DNA of 64,000 nucleotides, from the NCBI RefSeq assembly GCF_002013465.1, contig NZ_MAFC01000009.1:1-64000 (forward strand), given 5' to 3'. Each line of letters opens with the position of its first letter. Positions within the stretch are counted from its first letter, which is position 1. The notes beneath the pieces are model-generated. The model saw only the letters and a program-made list of their open reading frames with translations. It did not search any database and had not been told where the DNA came from. Source of the DNA: Mycobacterium sp. D16R12 (GTDB lineage: Bacteria; Actinomycetota; Actinomycetes; Mycobacteriales; Mycobacteriaceae). This document shows positions 10,842-19,454 of this stretch, in pieces. The position numbers and the translations under genes were made by a program.

Positions 10842-11390
10842 ATGGACTACTGCCTTGGTGGGGGAGACGGCATCGTCACCGCGTGGGAAGCGCCACCCAA
10901 TGTCGACCTGGACGGCGACGGGATTCTCGATGCGGTACGCCTGGATTTCGACGGTGACGGGTTGTTCGACGACGTGATGTGGGACGCCGACGGTGACGGC
11001 TCGGCCGACCACAGTGTCCTCGACGTGGACAACGACGGTAGGCCGGAGGCGTACTTCACCGATGATGGCTTGGGCACGTGGGCGTTTCACGTGGAACGAA
11101 GCGGTTCGATCAGCTGGTTCGGTCTTGACGGGGTCGAACACCCCGGTGGTGCAGCCGATATCGACGCGGATGGCAGACCCGAGCAGCTGCTTGATGTCGA
11201 TGGCGACGGTGACGCCGAAAGAGCCTTCCGCACGGGTGAATCCGGCTCGTCCGTCTATGCCGACACCACGGGCGACGGTCGCTGGGATGTCGAGCTCATC
11301 GACGGTGACGGCGACGGCATCGCCGATGCGGCCCGGCCGCTGGGACCCCCGCGCCCGTCAGCGCAGAGTGCGGTCGAAGGCCCGCCCTAG
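10842..11390 (+). CDS. Asp/Gly-rich DxDxDG repeat protein
   Basis: This acidic protein of about 182 aa is built from repeated DxDGDG units (VDLDGDGI, LDFDGDGL, WDADGDGS, LDVDNDGR, LDVDGDGD, IDGDGDGI), resembling calcium-binding EF-hand-like or thrombospondin type-3 loops. There is no signal peptide, membrane segment or enzyme domain. ATG at 10842 is chosen because the upstream frame is Arg-rich non-coding-like sequence and GGGGGC lies upstream. The 3' end overlaps the convergent PapA-like gene by 33 bp. Calcium binding is inferred from the motif only. Confidence 0.7.
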   Translation: MDYCLGGGDGIVTAWEAPPNVDLDGDGILDAVRLDFDGDGLFDDVMWDADGDGSADHSVLDVDNDGRPEAYFTDDGLGTWAFHVERSGSISWFGLDGVEHPGGAADIDADGRPEQLLDVDGDGDAERAFRTGESGSSVYADTTGDGRWDVELIDGDGDGIADAARPLGPPRPSAQSAVEGPP

Positions 11391-12509
11391 CGCAGCTGTC
11401 CACGCGACCGTGGGATCGGGCTCGCCGACCACCCACAGTGGATGGTCGACGCTGAGGCGTCCGTTGCAGGTGGTGATGAAGAAGCTCGGGGGGAGTGTCG
11501 TGGCCCGTAACCCGATGCGCCAACCACGCACGGTGGCGCGAAAGTCGTGTATGTGCAGTGCCTCCGGCAGACGCAGCGGAGGTATCCGGCCCCAGTTCGT
11601 GATCATGAGCGGATTTTCGATGGACTGCTGCGGCTGTGGATGGCGCAGAAATGCTTGGTGCACACTGTGATCCGCAAGGCCACCCGCCAGAGAATCCAGT
11701 ACTGCGCGAGCCAGGCGCAGGGGGTCATCATCGGGTGCGACGGCGAGCATCGCGGTGTCGGCCCCTTGGATCACCGTTCCTTCCGCCGCAGCGATGGGTG
11801 CATCTGTCCGCGTGCGCAGGTCCACCGATGAGGTGAGGCCAAACGCGACCTGGCCCCGCGACCGTGAAAGCGCGTGAGCGGCCAGCAGAACCGCGGCACA
11901 CACGACCCCGTGCACGGTGAGGCCGGCCGCGCGGGCCGCGTCGAACAACCGCGCGGTCTGCTCGCGCCCGAGCCGGGTACGCCCGTGCCGAACAACGACC
12001 GTCGCGTCGACCGTCGTCTGCGCCCGTGGCGCGGGGGGCGCACCGGCCTCGGGTATGACGTATCCGCGATCGGCAAGGAACTGCTCCAGCGAGATGGCGA
12101 GTGGATGGGAGCGGATGGTCCCCGCCGATCCCGTCTCGACCACGCGGGAGTAGAGCGAGCACAGAACTTCCAGGTAGTTCAGGGCAGCACCCGCGTCGGC
12201 GATGCTGTGGTGGATCAGCAGGGTCAGCCGAAAGTCATTGCCGCGCTGGGACACGTCGATGGCACAGACTGCGTTGGGCTCGACAATGGTGAATCCTGCC
12301 CGGGGTAGAGCGGTGCCATTGCCCATCTGCAGTGCCGGCGGATGGGGAGCGCATTGAAGCGCGTACCCGTGCCCGGCGGGCACGATCTGCGCGTTCAACA
12401 CCGGGTAGCTCGCCAGCAGCGCGTGGAAAGCGGTTGTCAGGGCGTCGATATCGAGCACGCCGATTCCGAACGCCGAGTACGCGACGGTGCTGCGGTTGCC
12501 CGCGAACAT
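11358..12509 (-). CDS. PapA-like (condensation-domain) acyltransferase
   Basis: This 383-aa protein resembles the PapA/condensation-domain superfamily that transfers acyl groups to polyketide or trehalose lipids. The catalytic His motif is present as HHSIADAG. The second structural motif appears as NWGRIPPL rather than the usual DFGWG. The start is odd: in-frame family-like sequence (RALDPSEA) continues for about 12 residues before the first ATG (12509), but no ATG/GTG/TTG occurs before an in-frame stop. The gene may be N-terminally damaged, use an unusual start, or truly begin at 12509. No polyketide synthase lies nearby, so the acceptor is unknown. Confidence 0.72.
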   Translation of the reverse strand: MFAGNRSTVAYSAFGIGVLDIDALTTAFHALLASYPVLNAQIVPAGHGYALQCAPHPPALQMGNGTALPRAGFTIVEPNAVCAIDVSQRGNDFRLTLLIHHSIADAGAALNYLEVLCSLYSRVVETGSAGTIRSHPLAISLEQFLADRGYVIPEAGAPPAPRAQTTVDATVVVRHGRTRLGREQTARLFDAARAAGLTVHGVVCAAVLLAAHALSRSRGQVAFGLTSSVDLRTRTDAPIAAAEGTVIQGADTAMLAVAPDDDPLRLARAVLDSLAGGLADHSVHQAFLRHPQPQQSIENPLMITNWGRIPPLRLPEALHIHDFRATVRGWRIGLRATTLPPSFFITTCNGRLSVDHPLWVVGEPDPTVAWTAALGRAFDRTLR

Positions 12510-12550
12510 CGCCTCTGAGGGATCGAGCGCGCGGCCGGTTATCGCGGCTG

Positions 12551-13330
12551 CTACCCGCGGCCTTCACCGGGCGGGCCTGCGAAGGCCTGCGCGATGGACA
12601 GCCACTTCTGCGCGTCCTCCCCGGTGGCCTGCAGATCCAGCTCGGCGCGGGGCCGGCGCTGCGTCACCAGGTAGCAGAAATCGATGGCCGATCCGGTGAC
12701 GCGCTGGGCGGCATCTTCGGGACCCCAGGCCCACGTATCGCCGTCGGGCCCGGTCAGCTCTACGCGGAACGGTTCGGCCGGGGGCGCCAGTGAATGTACC
12801 GAGAACGCGTAGTCCCGGGTCCGAACACCAAGGTGAGCAATGGATTTCAGTCGAGCGGTGGGCGCGGGGACGACTCCGAGCGCATCGGCGACGTCAAGGG
12901 CGTGCGCCCATGTCTCCATCAGGCGTGCGGTGCCCATGGAGGCAGGGCTCATCGGCGGTCCGTACCAGGGGATCTTGACTCCGTCCGGCACCGCGCGCAG
13001 TGCGGCATGCAATTGATTGCGGGTATCGCGCCAGCGGGTGAGCAGCTCGGCCGGAGGGGTCTGCGCGGTTTCCTCGGCGGCCTTGTCCACGAATCCGAAG
13101 GGATCGGCCAGCGCCTTGGGCAGCTCGTTGGCGAACCCCTCCGGATCGGTGACCGCGAGCAGCGACTGCGCGTCGGTCCAGTGCAGGTGGGCGATCTGGT
13201 GGGCGACGGTCCAACCTGCCGCGGGCGTATCCCGTGCCCAGCTCTCCGCGGGCAGTGGTGCGACCAGTGCGTCGAGCCCATCGCTCTCATCGCGCAGGTC
13301 ATCGATGACAGCGTCAGCGGTCGAGGTCAC
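12551..13330 (-). CDS. Maleylpyruvate isomerase-like (DinB-fold) metal-binding protein, Rv0036c-like
   Basis: This 259-aa member of the TIGR03084/MDMPI family has an N-terminal DinB-like four-helix bundle ([10 protein letters not shown] and a later [13 protein letters not shown], giving candidate metal-ligand His residues). Relatives include mycothiol-dependent isomerases and transferases, so a mycothiol-linked reaction is possible but unproven. The start is GTG at 13330, overlapping the end of the upstream MFS gene by 17 bp, so the two are probably co-transcribed. The gene order matches M. tuberculosis Rv0036c-Rv0037c. Confidence 0.82.
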   Translation of the reverse strand: MTSTADAVIDDLRDESDGLDALVAPLPAESWARDTPAAGWTVAHQIAHLHWTDAQSLLAVTDPEGFANELPKALADPFGFVDKAAEETAQTPPAELLTRWRDTRNQLHAALRAVPDGVKIPWYGPPMSPASMGTARLMETWAHALDVADALGVVPAPTARLKSIAHLGVRTRDYAFSVHSLAPPAEPFRVELTGPDGDTWAWGPEDAAQRVTGSAIDFCYLVTQRRPRAELDLQATGEDAQKWLSIAQAFAGPPGEGRG

Positions 13331-14630
13331 GGGCGTGTCCTTCCGGGTCGGGTTGGTTCGGTTCGGCCGGGCTGGGCCAAAGGGTCCGGGTCATGTGCAC
13401 GATCAGGCCGATCAAGTAGATCACTGCACCGGAGAAGGCCAGCCAGTGCGCGTGCGTGATGAAGGCGGCGGCCACGCTCATGGCACCGGTGAACGTCACC
13501 CAGAACAGCGAGTCCTGTACGGCGAAGACGTGTCCCCGCAGGGCGTCGTCGACGTCGGTCTGCATGCCGACGTCGGCGCACAACTTGATCACCTGTCCTG
13601 CCATCCCGAGGCCGAACGCGGCAGCGAGCACTATGGGCACGTACAGCCCGGAGGCAATCAGCTGCAGGACAACGGCACCACCGAGAGCCATCCCGAGGGT
13701 GCGCCCACGGCCGAATCGCCGCAGCAGGGCGGGGGTGGAGACCGTTCCCAGGAATGACCCGATGCCGGTGCAGGCCAGGAACAACGCCGCGGCGCCGATA
13801 CCGGCGAACAGCGATGCGTTGTTGCGCACCAGAACCAGGACCAGCAAGGTATTGATGCCGAACACCATGCGGTGGGCGGCCAGACCGATGAGTGCGTCGA
13901 ACACCGAGGGCGTGCTGACGATGGTGCGCGCACCGTGCAGCCAGCCGGTGGCCACGGCGTAGACGGCTGAGCCGTGCACGGCGCGCACGCTGTCATCCGG
14001 GCCCAACCGGTCACCGGGAAAGCCCGAGGCCACCCATGCCGCCGCCGTTGCGGGCACGATCACCAGGAAAATGACTGTGGCAGAACCCAAGTCCCCGGCG
14101 CCGAAGACGGCCCGCAGCATCAGCATGAAGTTGGCACCACCGAAGGTGGCGGTGGCGCCGACAGCGGTGGCCACCGAGTTCATGGTCGCGACCTGATCGC
14201 GAGGCACCACGTGGGGCAGGGCGGCCGATAGGCCCGATGTCACGAACCGGGTGACCCCGTTGACAATCAGCGCGCCCAACAGCAGCACGACATCGTCGGC
14301 GCTGAAGGCCAGTTCGATACCGACGATGGCCACCAGCAGTACCCGGAGCAGGTTGGCACAGATCAAGACCGCACGCCGGTCCCATCGGTCCAACAGCGCG
14401 CCCGCGAACGGACCGATCGCCGAATACGGCAGGAACAGCACCGCGAACGCGCCGGCGATGGCCCACGGCTCGGCCTCGCGCTCGGGGTTGAACAGCAGGG
14501 CACCGGCCAGCCCGGCCTGAAAGAGTCCATCGCTGAACTGGGTGAGCAGCCGCACCCACACAAGCCGCCCGAAGTCGGGGAGATCGTGGATGGCGTGCCA
14601 CAAGCTCAGCGGCGAGTGGCGCGCATTCAT
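13314..14630 (-). CDS. MFS transporter, Rv0037c-like
   Basis: This 438-aa protein has about 12 hydrophobic segments and a major-facilitator loop ([13 protein letters not shown], a motif-A-like GxxxDRxxRR). It should be a drug or metabolite exporter of unknown substrate. ATG at 14630 ([17 protein letters not shown]) is preferred to the upstream frame, which lacks membrane-protein character. It is divergent from the YqgE-like gene with a 141-bp promoter gap and overlaps the following MDMPI-like gene. Confidence 0.87.
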   Translation of the reverse strand: MNARHSPLSLWHAIHDLPDFGRLVWVRLLTQFSDGLFQAGLAGALLFNPEREAEPWAIAGAFAVLFLPYSAIGPFAGALLDRWDRRAVLICANLLRVLLVAIVGIELAFSADDVVLLLGALIVNGVTRFVTSGLSAALPHVVPRDQVATMNSVATAVGATATFGGANFMLMLRAVFGAGDLGSATVIFLVIVPATAAAWVASGFPGDRLGPDDSVRAVHGSAVYAVATGWLHGARTIVSTPSVFDALIGLAAHRMVFGINTLLVLVLVRNNASLFAGIGAAALFLACTGIGSFLGTVSTPALLRRFGRGRTLGMALGGAVVLQLIASGLYVPIVLAAAFGLGMAGQVIKLCADVGMQTDVDDALRGHVFAVQDSLFWVTFTGAMSVAAAFITHAHWLAFSGAVIYLIGLIVHMTRTLWPSPAEPNQPDPEGHARDLDR

Positions 14631-14771
14631 GTGTGTCGCTTTCGTATGTCGAGATCGGGCCGCAGGAATCACGGGAAGGAATCGGGCGGACTGCTTAACG
14701 CCCACACTACAAATGTGTAGCGGTTGGTCGAGCACAAGTCATGAAACGGCAAACGATGTCATGATATTGAG

Positions 14772-15398
14772 GTGGCGCACGGCGACGAGCCCGAAGAGGG
14801 CGAGGCATATGGCGAGGGCTACATGGCGCCGCCCGCACATCGCCTGCGGGCGGGCACCTTGCTGATCGCCAACACCAACCTGTTCGAGCCGACCTTCCGG
14901 CGCAGCGTGATCTTCATCGTCGAGCACAACGACGGCGGCACTCTGGGCGTGGTGCTCAACCGCCCGAGCGAGACCGCGGTGTACAACGTGCTGCCGCAGT
15001 GGGCCAAGCTCGCCAGCAAGCCCAAGACGATGTTCATCGGCGGGCCCGTCAAACGTGATGCGGCGTTGTGTCTGGCGACTCTGCGGGCCGGTGTCAGCAT
15101 CGACGGTGTGAAGGGCCTGCGGCACGTGGCGGGGCGGATGGCCATGGTCGATCTGGATGCCGAGCCCGAGGATATCGCCCCGCTGGTGGAGGGCGTCCGG
15201 GTCTTCGCCGGCTACTCCGGGTGGACGATCGGTCAGCTGGAGGGCGAGGTCGAGCGCGACGATTGGATCGTGTTATCCGCGCTGCCCTCCGATGTGCTGA
15301 CAGACGCGAGCCATGACCTGTGGGCCACGGTGCTGCGACGTCAGCCGTTGCCGATGTCGTTGTTGGCGACACACCCCATCGACGTCAGCCGCAACTAG
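14772..15398 (+). CDS. YqgE/AlgH family protein (UPF0301), Rv0038-like
   Basis: This 208-aa protein shows the family core: RAGTLLIANTNL near the N terminus, then FRRSVIFIVEHNDGGTLGVVLNRPS and a later YSGWTIGQLEGE. The family is widespread and its biochemical role is not established. GTG at 14772 is the start. It ends 2 bp before the stop of the convergent DUF4393 gene. Confidence 0.9.
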   Translation: MAHGDEPEEGEAYGEGYMAPPAHRLRAGTLLIANTNLFEPTFRRSVIFIVEHNDGGTLGVVLNRPSETAVYNVLPQWAKLASKPKTMFIGGPVKRDAALCLATLRAGVSIDGVKGLRHVAGRMAMVDLDAEPEDIAPLVEGVRVFAGYSGWTIGQLEGEVERDDWIVLSALPSDVLTDASHDLWATVLRRQPLPMSLLATHPIDVSRN

Positions 15399-15400
15399 AC

Positions 15401-16234
15401 CTATAGATCGTCCCCCACCGAAGGATCGGAGGGGATGACGGCCAGGCAGAAGTCCTCACCGAACGGCGTCAGGTGGATGCTACGGCGGACGGTCTTATGC
15501 GCACGGCCCGCTCGGCGGCACGCCGCGACGACGTCCGGCTGCACCTCCAACACCTGATAACGCTCGGCCGCAACCGATTCCGGAGATGCGCGAACCAGGC
15601 CGAGCCGTACCAGATTGTTGGTGTAGGCATTGTTGCGGTCGGTGTAGCGGCAGCCGGAACGTTCGGCGACCATCGACAGACCCTCGGCGATCATCTCCGA
15701 GCCGACGTCGAACGGGCGGCTGGTGCGTACGTCCACCACCGGTTGCGCGCCGTGCGCAGCGAGGAACCGCAGGATGCGCGCCTCATCGGGCGCCAGCTGA
15801 TTGATGATCCGGGCGTAGGCGGGATGGGTGTCCTCCACGTCGCTGACATCGGCTGAACGCCGCAGCAATTCGGCTCCACGCCGGCGCAGTTCATCGCAGT
15901 CGGCGGAGCCCGACTCGGTGATGTCGATCGTGACGCGAGACGGGGCGGCCTTTTGCGGTTTGGTGATCGTGAGTCCGGAGGAGTCGCTCGGCAGCTGCAG
16001 TGCATCGCGCACGGCGCCCAGAACATGCTCGGTGGCCGACAGGGCGATATCGGTGGCGGACCGGCCCGCCCGGACGTCGTCGATGATCTTGGTGCCCGTG
16101 GTGGTGGCGACATCGGCCGACCACTTCACGCCGCGCCACCAGGTTTTCGCGGCCAGCATGGCGACCCCTTGGACAACGCGATCGGGCCGGAGCTCACGAT
16201 TGTTGTGCGCGGGAACGGGCGTGTTATTGGTCAT
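15401..16234 (-). CDS. DUF4393 / Abi-alpha family protein
   Basis: This 277-aa protein has an N-terminal helical region with no clear signal peptide and a C-terminal region (HPAYARIINQLAPDEARILRFLAAHG...) typical of DUF4393, also called Abi-alpha. The family name comes from an abortive-infection association, but many members are ordinary chromosomal genes of unknown role. Here it sits in a conserved core neighbourhood without a partner nuclease or toxin. The ATG follows a weak Shine-Dalgarno region. A phage-defence role would be speculation. Confidence 0.75.
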   Translation of the reverse strand: MTNNTPVPAHNNRELRPDRVVQGVAMLAAKTWWRGVKWSADVATTTGTKIIDDVRAGRSATDIALSATEHVLGAVRDALQLPSDSSGLTITKPQKAAPSRVTIDITESGSADCDELRRRGAELLRRSADVSDVEDTHPAYARIINQLAPDEARILRFLAAHGAQPVVDVRTSRPFDVGSEMIAEGLSMVAERSGCRYTDRNNAYTNNLVRLGLVRASPESVAAERYQVLEVQPDVVAACRRAGRAHKTVRRSIHLTPFGEDFCLAVIPSDPSVGDDL

Positions 16235-16270
16235 CGGGCATCATCTTGTCAGGTCGATTCGGGGCACGTG

Positions 16271-17647
16271 TCATCCCGCTGGCGGGAAGATAAGCAGGTG
16301 GGCCAGGCCGCCGGCCGCACCGAGGACCGCGCCGTGTACGAACAGCAACCACTCGTCCTGTTTGACCGCCGAGCGCAGCAACTCATTGAAATCGTCGAGT
16401 GAGAGCTTGTGCATCTGGGTCGAGACGAAGGCACCGATCTTGCCTTGGCGTTGCTTGTTGAACTCGGGATCGGAAAACGCCAGGGGCGCGAATCCGGTTG
16501 CCTCGATGGTGACGGACTCGGTGATCTGGTCGTATTGGCGCCTGCCAACGGCTACCCGAATGGCGCGGCGCGCGGGCCCGAGTGCTTGCTCCAGTGCCGG
16601 CCGGATGCCGTCGGCCAGCATCTGTCGGGTGCGGTCCGAACGTGGCCCGTTGAGCATCTCGTTGCCGATGTTCTCCAGGGTGATGACGTTCTCGGAAATG
16701 GTGCGCGCGTACTCCTCGGAGATCTCCGACTTGCGCTTGATGAAGAGACCCTGGCGCCACGGCACCCACTTGTTGGGATGCACGGGTTCGAAAATCATCG
16801 TGATGCCGAGGTAGTTCACGATGTACCCGATGACGATGCCACCCAGTGGCAGCACGATCCACGGAGTCCACCAGTGGTGGGGAACCGAGTGCAGGATCGC
16901 GACGAGTACGAAGCCCATGGGATAGCCGAAGTAGAACCCGAAGTTCTGCATGAACTGCAGTTCTTTTTGTCCCATGGTCCGGAAGATGTCGTTGAGCAGC
17001 TTGGGATGAGCGGTGAGGTACCGGATGATCATCAGCTTGGCGTCGACGAGTTGCCCGATGTTCTCGCCGATTTGATCGGTCATGCTCTTGACGATCTGCG
17101 GAAGCTGATTCTCGATGCGCTTGAACATCATCTCCCGCAGTGCCGGCGGCAGGTTGTGCCACAGCTGCGGGTCTTCGCGTTCCATGATCTTGGTGATGAC
17201 GCTGCGAATCTCTGTTTTGGCAATCAGTGCAAGGTGATTCGCGATGAGGTCCGGTTCGAGCTGCTCGTAGAAGTCCGAGATGCTACCGAGCTTGGCAAGA
17301 CTCTTGTCGACGGCGATGCTGGCCATCTTCTCTGCACGCGACGGCACAATGCCCTGCCACCCGAACCGCCCGTCGGAGGTGATGGCGGGAATCACCTGCA
17401 CGCGTCGGGGCAGGAAGGCGTACAGGGTGCGCAGTCCCGGAATGCGCCAGCCGTAGAAACGCAAGGGTGCGAACAGCATCAGCACACCGGTCCAGTTGGT
17501 GATGTATCCGATGATGCCGGTGAACAACGGCACGGTGAGCAGATCCACCATCAGCTGGTCGTCGCGATAGATGTACGCGGCGATACCCGAAGCGAGCGTG
17601 AGAACACCAACGAGGATGAACTTGACCATCTGCTTGGTGTCTTTCAC
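16271..17647 (-). CDS. DUF445 family membrane protein
   Basis: This protein of about 458 aa has N-terminal membrane segments (VKFILVGVLTLASGIAAYIY and TGIIGYITNWTGVLML), a long amphipathic helical middle, a second hydrophobic pair near residues 235-290, and a final hydrophobic C terminus. The NWTGVLMLF element is typical of DUF445/YheB-like proteins, whose function is unknown. GTG at 17647 follows AAAGGGAG closely. GTG at 17665 and ATG at 17629 are alternatives. Confidence 0.85.
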   Translation of the reverse strand: MKDTKQMVKFILVGVLTLASGIAAYIYRDDQLMVDLLTVPLFTGIIGYITNWTGVLMLFAPLRFYGWRIPGLRTLYAFLPRRVQVIPAITSDGRFGWQGIVPSRAEKMASIAVDKSLAKLGSISDFYEQLEPDLIANHLALIAKTEIRSVITKIMEREDPQLWHNLPPALREMMFKRIENQLPQIVKSMTDQIGENIGQLVDAKLMIIRYLTAHPKLLNDIFRTMGQKELQFMQNFGFYFGYPMGFVLVAILHSVPHHWWTPWIVLPLGGIVIGYIVNYLGITMIFEPVHPNKWVPWRQGLFIKRKSEISEEYARTISENVITLENIGNEMLNGPRSDRTRQMLADGIRPALEQALGPARRAIRVAVGRRQYDQITESVTIEATGFAPLAFSDPEFNKQRQGKIGAFVSTQMHKLSLDDFNELLRSAVKQDEWLLFVHGAVLGAAGGLAHLLIFPPAG

Positions 17648-17773
17648 GGCTCCCTTTCTGACCACACCTGTCTACGAGTGCCCGGGAACATAACACCAAA
17701 AATTGGGCCGACATGGGCGAATACGGATCACATTGAGATGAGGCGACGCTGACGTGTCTAAAGATTGGACATG

Positions 17774-18193
17774 TCAGGGCCGCGCGCACACGGATGAGCC
17801 GCTTGCGCGAAGACCATCACGCACGGATGAGCCGCTTGCGCGAAGACCGTCACCCCCGGATGCGCCCGCACTGGGGCAGCCGCCGCAGGAACTGCCGCAG
17901 CCGCCCGAGGACGACATCTGTTGTGCGGCGGTGGTGTAGCGCGCGACCTGCCAGGCCGCCGCACCCATCGTCACGACGGCAGTGGCGCCACACACCACCA
18001 GTCCCACCAAACCGATTGCAGCGGAACCAAATAGCGCGGCGAGCGCGCCTGCGGCGAGGATCAGGGCCGCTGCGGCCTGGGCGGGCGCGAGCATGCGCTG
18101 CGGGCTGCCGTGCGGTGCCCGGAGGAACGCCGCCGCCGACAACGCGGCCAGCAGCCCGCCGAGGGCAATGGTCACGATGGCGGCGATCAACAC
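17774..18193 (-). CDS. Small membrane protein with Cys motif, Rv0039c-like
   Basis: This 139-aa protein has three or four hydrophobic segments followed by a Ser/Gly-rich tail with a CGSSCGGC cluster. It sits where Rv0039c sits in M. tuberculosis, before the mtc28-type antigen. The last ~30 residues come from a 33-bp in-frame tandem duplication (GDGLRASGSSV then RDGLRASGSSV). The Cys cluster could bind metal or form disulfides, but the function is unknown. Confidence 0.72.
   Translation of the reverse strand: MLIAAIVTIALGGLLAALSAAAFLRAPHGSPQRMLAPAQAAAALILAAGALAALFGSAAIGLVGLVVCGATAVVTMGAAAWQVARYTTAAQQMSSSGGCGSSCGGCPSAGASGGDGLRASGSSVRDGLRASGSSVCARP
17789..17854. repeat. 33-bp tandem direct repeat, two copies
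   Basis: The two 33-bp units at 17789-17821 and 17822-17854 differ at only a couple of positions, and a degenerate third start (CCCGGATG) follows. The unit is a multiple of three, so the duplication keeps the reading frame of the Rv0039c-like gene and doubles an 11-aa module. Such repeats often vary in copy number between strains. Confidence 0.9.
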
Positions 18194-18223
18194 CCGCTCA
18201 GTTTAAGCCGGATACGAGGCCGC

Positions 18224-19198
18224 TTATGCCGCGGGCGGCGCCGGTGGGATCAGCGGAGGCAGGGTGGGCAGAGGTGGCAGGCCCGGAATGCCCGGTGCCG
18301 GCGAAGGCGGCGCGTTGGGGTCCGCGGGCGCGGGTGCCCCCGGAGCAGGTGTGACGGGTGCACCGGGCACGGCGTCCGGATCGGCGAGCGCATTTGGATC
18401 GGCTACCGGCGCGGTGACCGGTGCGGCATCTCCGAAGCGCAGCCCGTTGACGATCAGGTCGGTGGCGGGGGCCTCGGCGATGGCGTTGCCGACGGTCGTG
18501 GTGACGGCGAGCTGGACCAGGTACCGGTCTTTACCTTGCGTGATGATCGCGGCCCGGCGCGAGGTGTTGAGGGTTTCACCGTCCTGACGGAAGGTGCCTT
18601 CCACGACCGAGGACGGGACACCCTGGTAGGTGACCAGCGAGGCGTCGGTCGGCTGCCAGCCCTGCAGAGCCTTGGCCTCGACTGGGCCATGGGAGACGGC
18701 TTCGTTGGTGTCGAACTCGCCGACAAGCTTGCTCATGGTGACCTGCGCGTTGGACTGGTACAGCCCGGTGCCGTTGGCCTTGCTGACAATCACTTGGTAG
18801 GCGTTGGGGACATTGGGGTCCGGCACATTCGCCCAGTTGTTGGGTATCGGAATGCTGATGCGCGGTGCGCCGTGGCTGTTCTTGGTCAGCGGTTCCAGCT
18901 TGACGTTCTTGGAAGCGAAGAATTCCGTCAGGGTGCCCTCGTTAGCGGGCGCGAGCCCACCGATCGGCGCGGAAGGCTGCAGCGGATTCGTTGACGCCGT
19001 GGGGGCGGTCGCCGGTGCGGCAGCCGCATTGGGGATGGCCGGTGCGACGGGAGCCGACGTGGCGGCGTTCGGAGTGGCCACCGGTGCCGGGGGCACGGGT
19101 TGTGGGTCCGCCAGTGCGATGGCGGTGGTCCCGGCGAGCAGTGCCGCAACGGAGGCCGTGGCCGCCGCGAACCTGATTGAATACCGTTTGGTCTTCAC
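18224..19198 (-). CDS. Secreted proline-rich 28-kDa antigen homologue (Mtc28/Rv0040c-like)
   Basis: This 324-aa secreted protein has a Sec signal peptide (basic MKTKRYSIR, hydrophobic core, likely cleavage after ALA near residue 30), Pro/Ala-rich linkers at both ends, and a central LpqN/LpqT-like domain (residues about 85-255: APRISIPIPNNW, YQGVPSSVVEGTF). There is no lipobox, so it should be released or loosely wall-associated. The M. tuberculosis counterpart is a secreted T-cell antigen of unknown role. It is divergent from leuS. Confidence 0.88.
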   Translation of the reverse strand: MKTKRYSIRFAAATASVAALLAGTTAIALADPQPVPPAPVATPNAATSAPVAPAIPNAAAAPATAPTASTNPLQPSAPIGGLAPANEGTLTEFFASKNVKLEPLTKNSHGAPRISIPIPNNWANVPDPNVPNAYQVIVSKANGTGLYQSNAQVTMSKLVGEFDTNEAVSHGPVEAKALQGWQPTDASLVTYQGVPSSVVEGTFRQDGETLNTSRRAAIITQGKDRYLVQLAVTTTVGNAIAEAPATDLIVNGLRFGDAAPVTAPVADPNALADPDAVPGAPVTPAPGAPAPADPNAPPSPAPGIPGLPPLPTLPPLIPPAPPAA

Positions 19199-19454
19199 CT
19201 TCTCTGTCCTTCCGGCTCTGTCCAGTGCGTCGTGTGAGTTGTCTGCGCGTTGTGGACGACAACCGTGGGCGCGGAGGTGTCGACCTCGATGTCGACAGGC
19301 AGGCTCTCGGTTGTGGCGGTCCCGAAGTTAATGAGCGCACCTGAGAAACCACCCCGGACACCCCCGGAAGTGGCCGGATTGTGACCAGAGTGATTAACTC
19401 CCGTCGCCAAAGCGGCGATTTCTGTCGCTGAGCTGCCGCATTTACCCTTGAGGC
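19199..19454. promoter_or_regulatory. Divergent promoter region, mtc28-like gene / leuS
   Basis: These 256 bp carry no convincing gene and must contain the promoters for both neighbours. Short ORFs here lack homology and good start sites. I saw no T-box-like leader before leuS. Confidence 0.5.

Noticed and set aside
16409..17752. 447-aa plus-strand open frame
   Set aside because: Antisense to the DUF445 gene; composition dominated by His/Asp/Gly as in other shadows.
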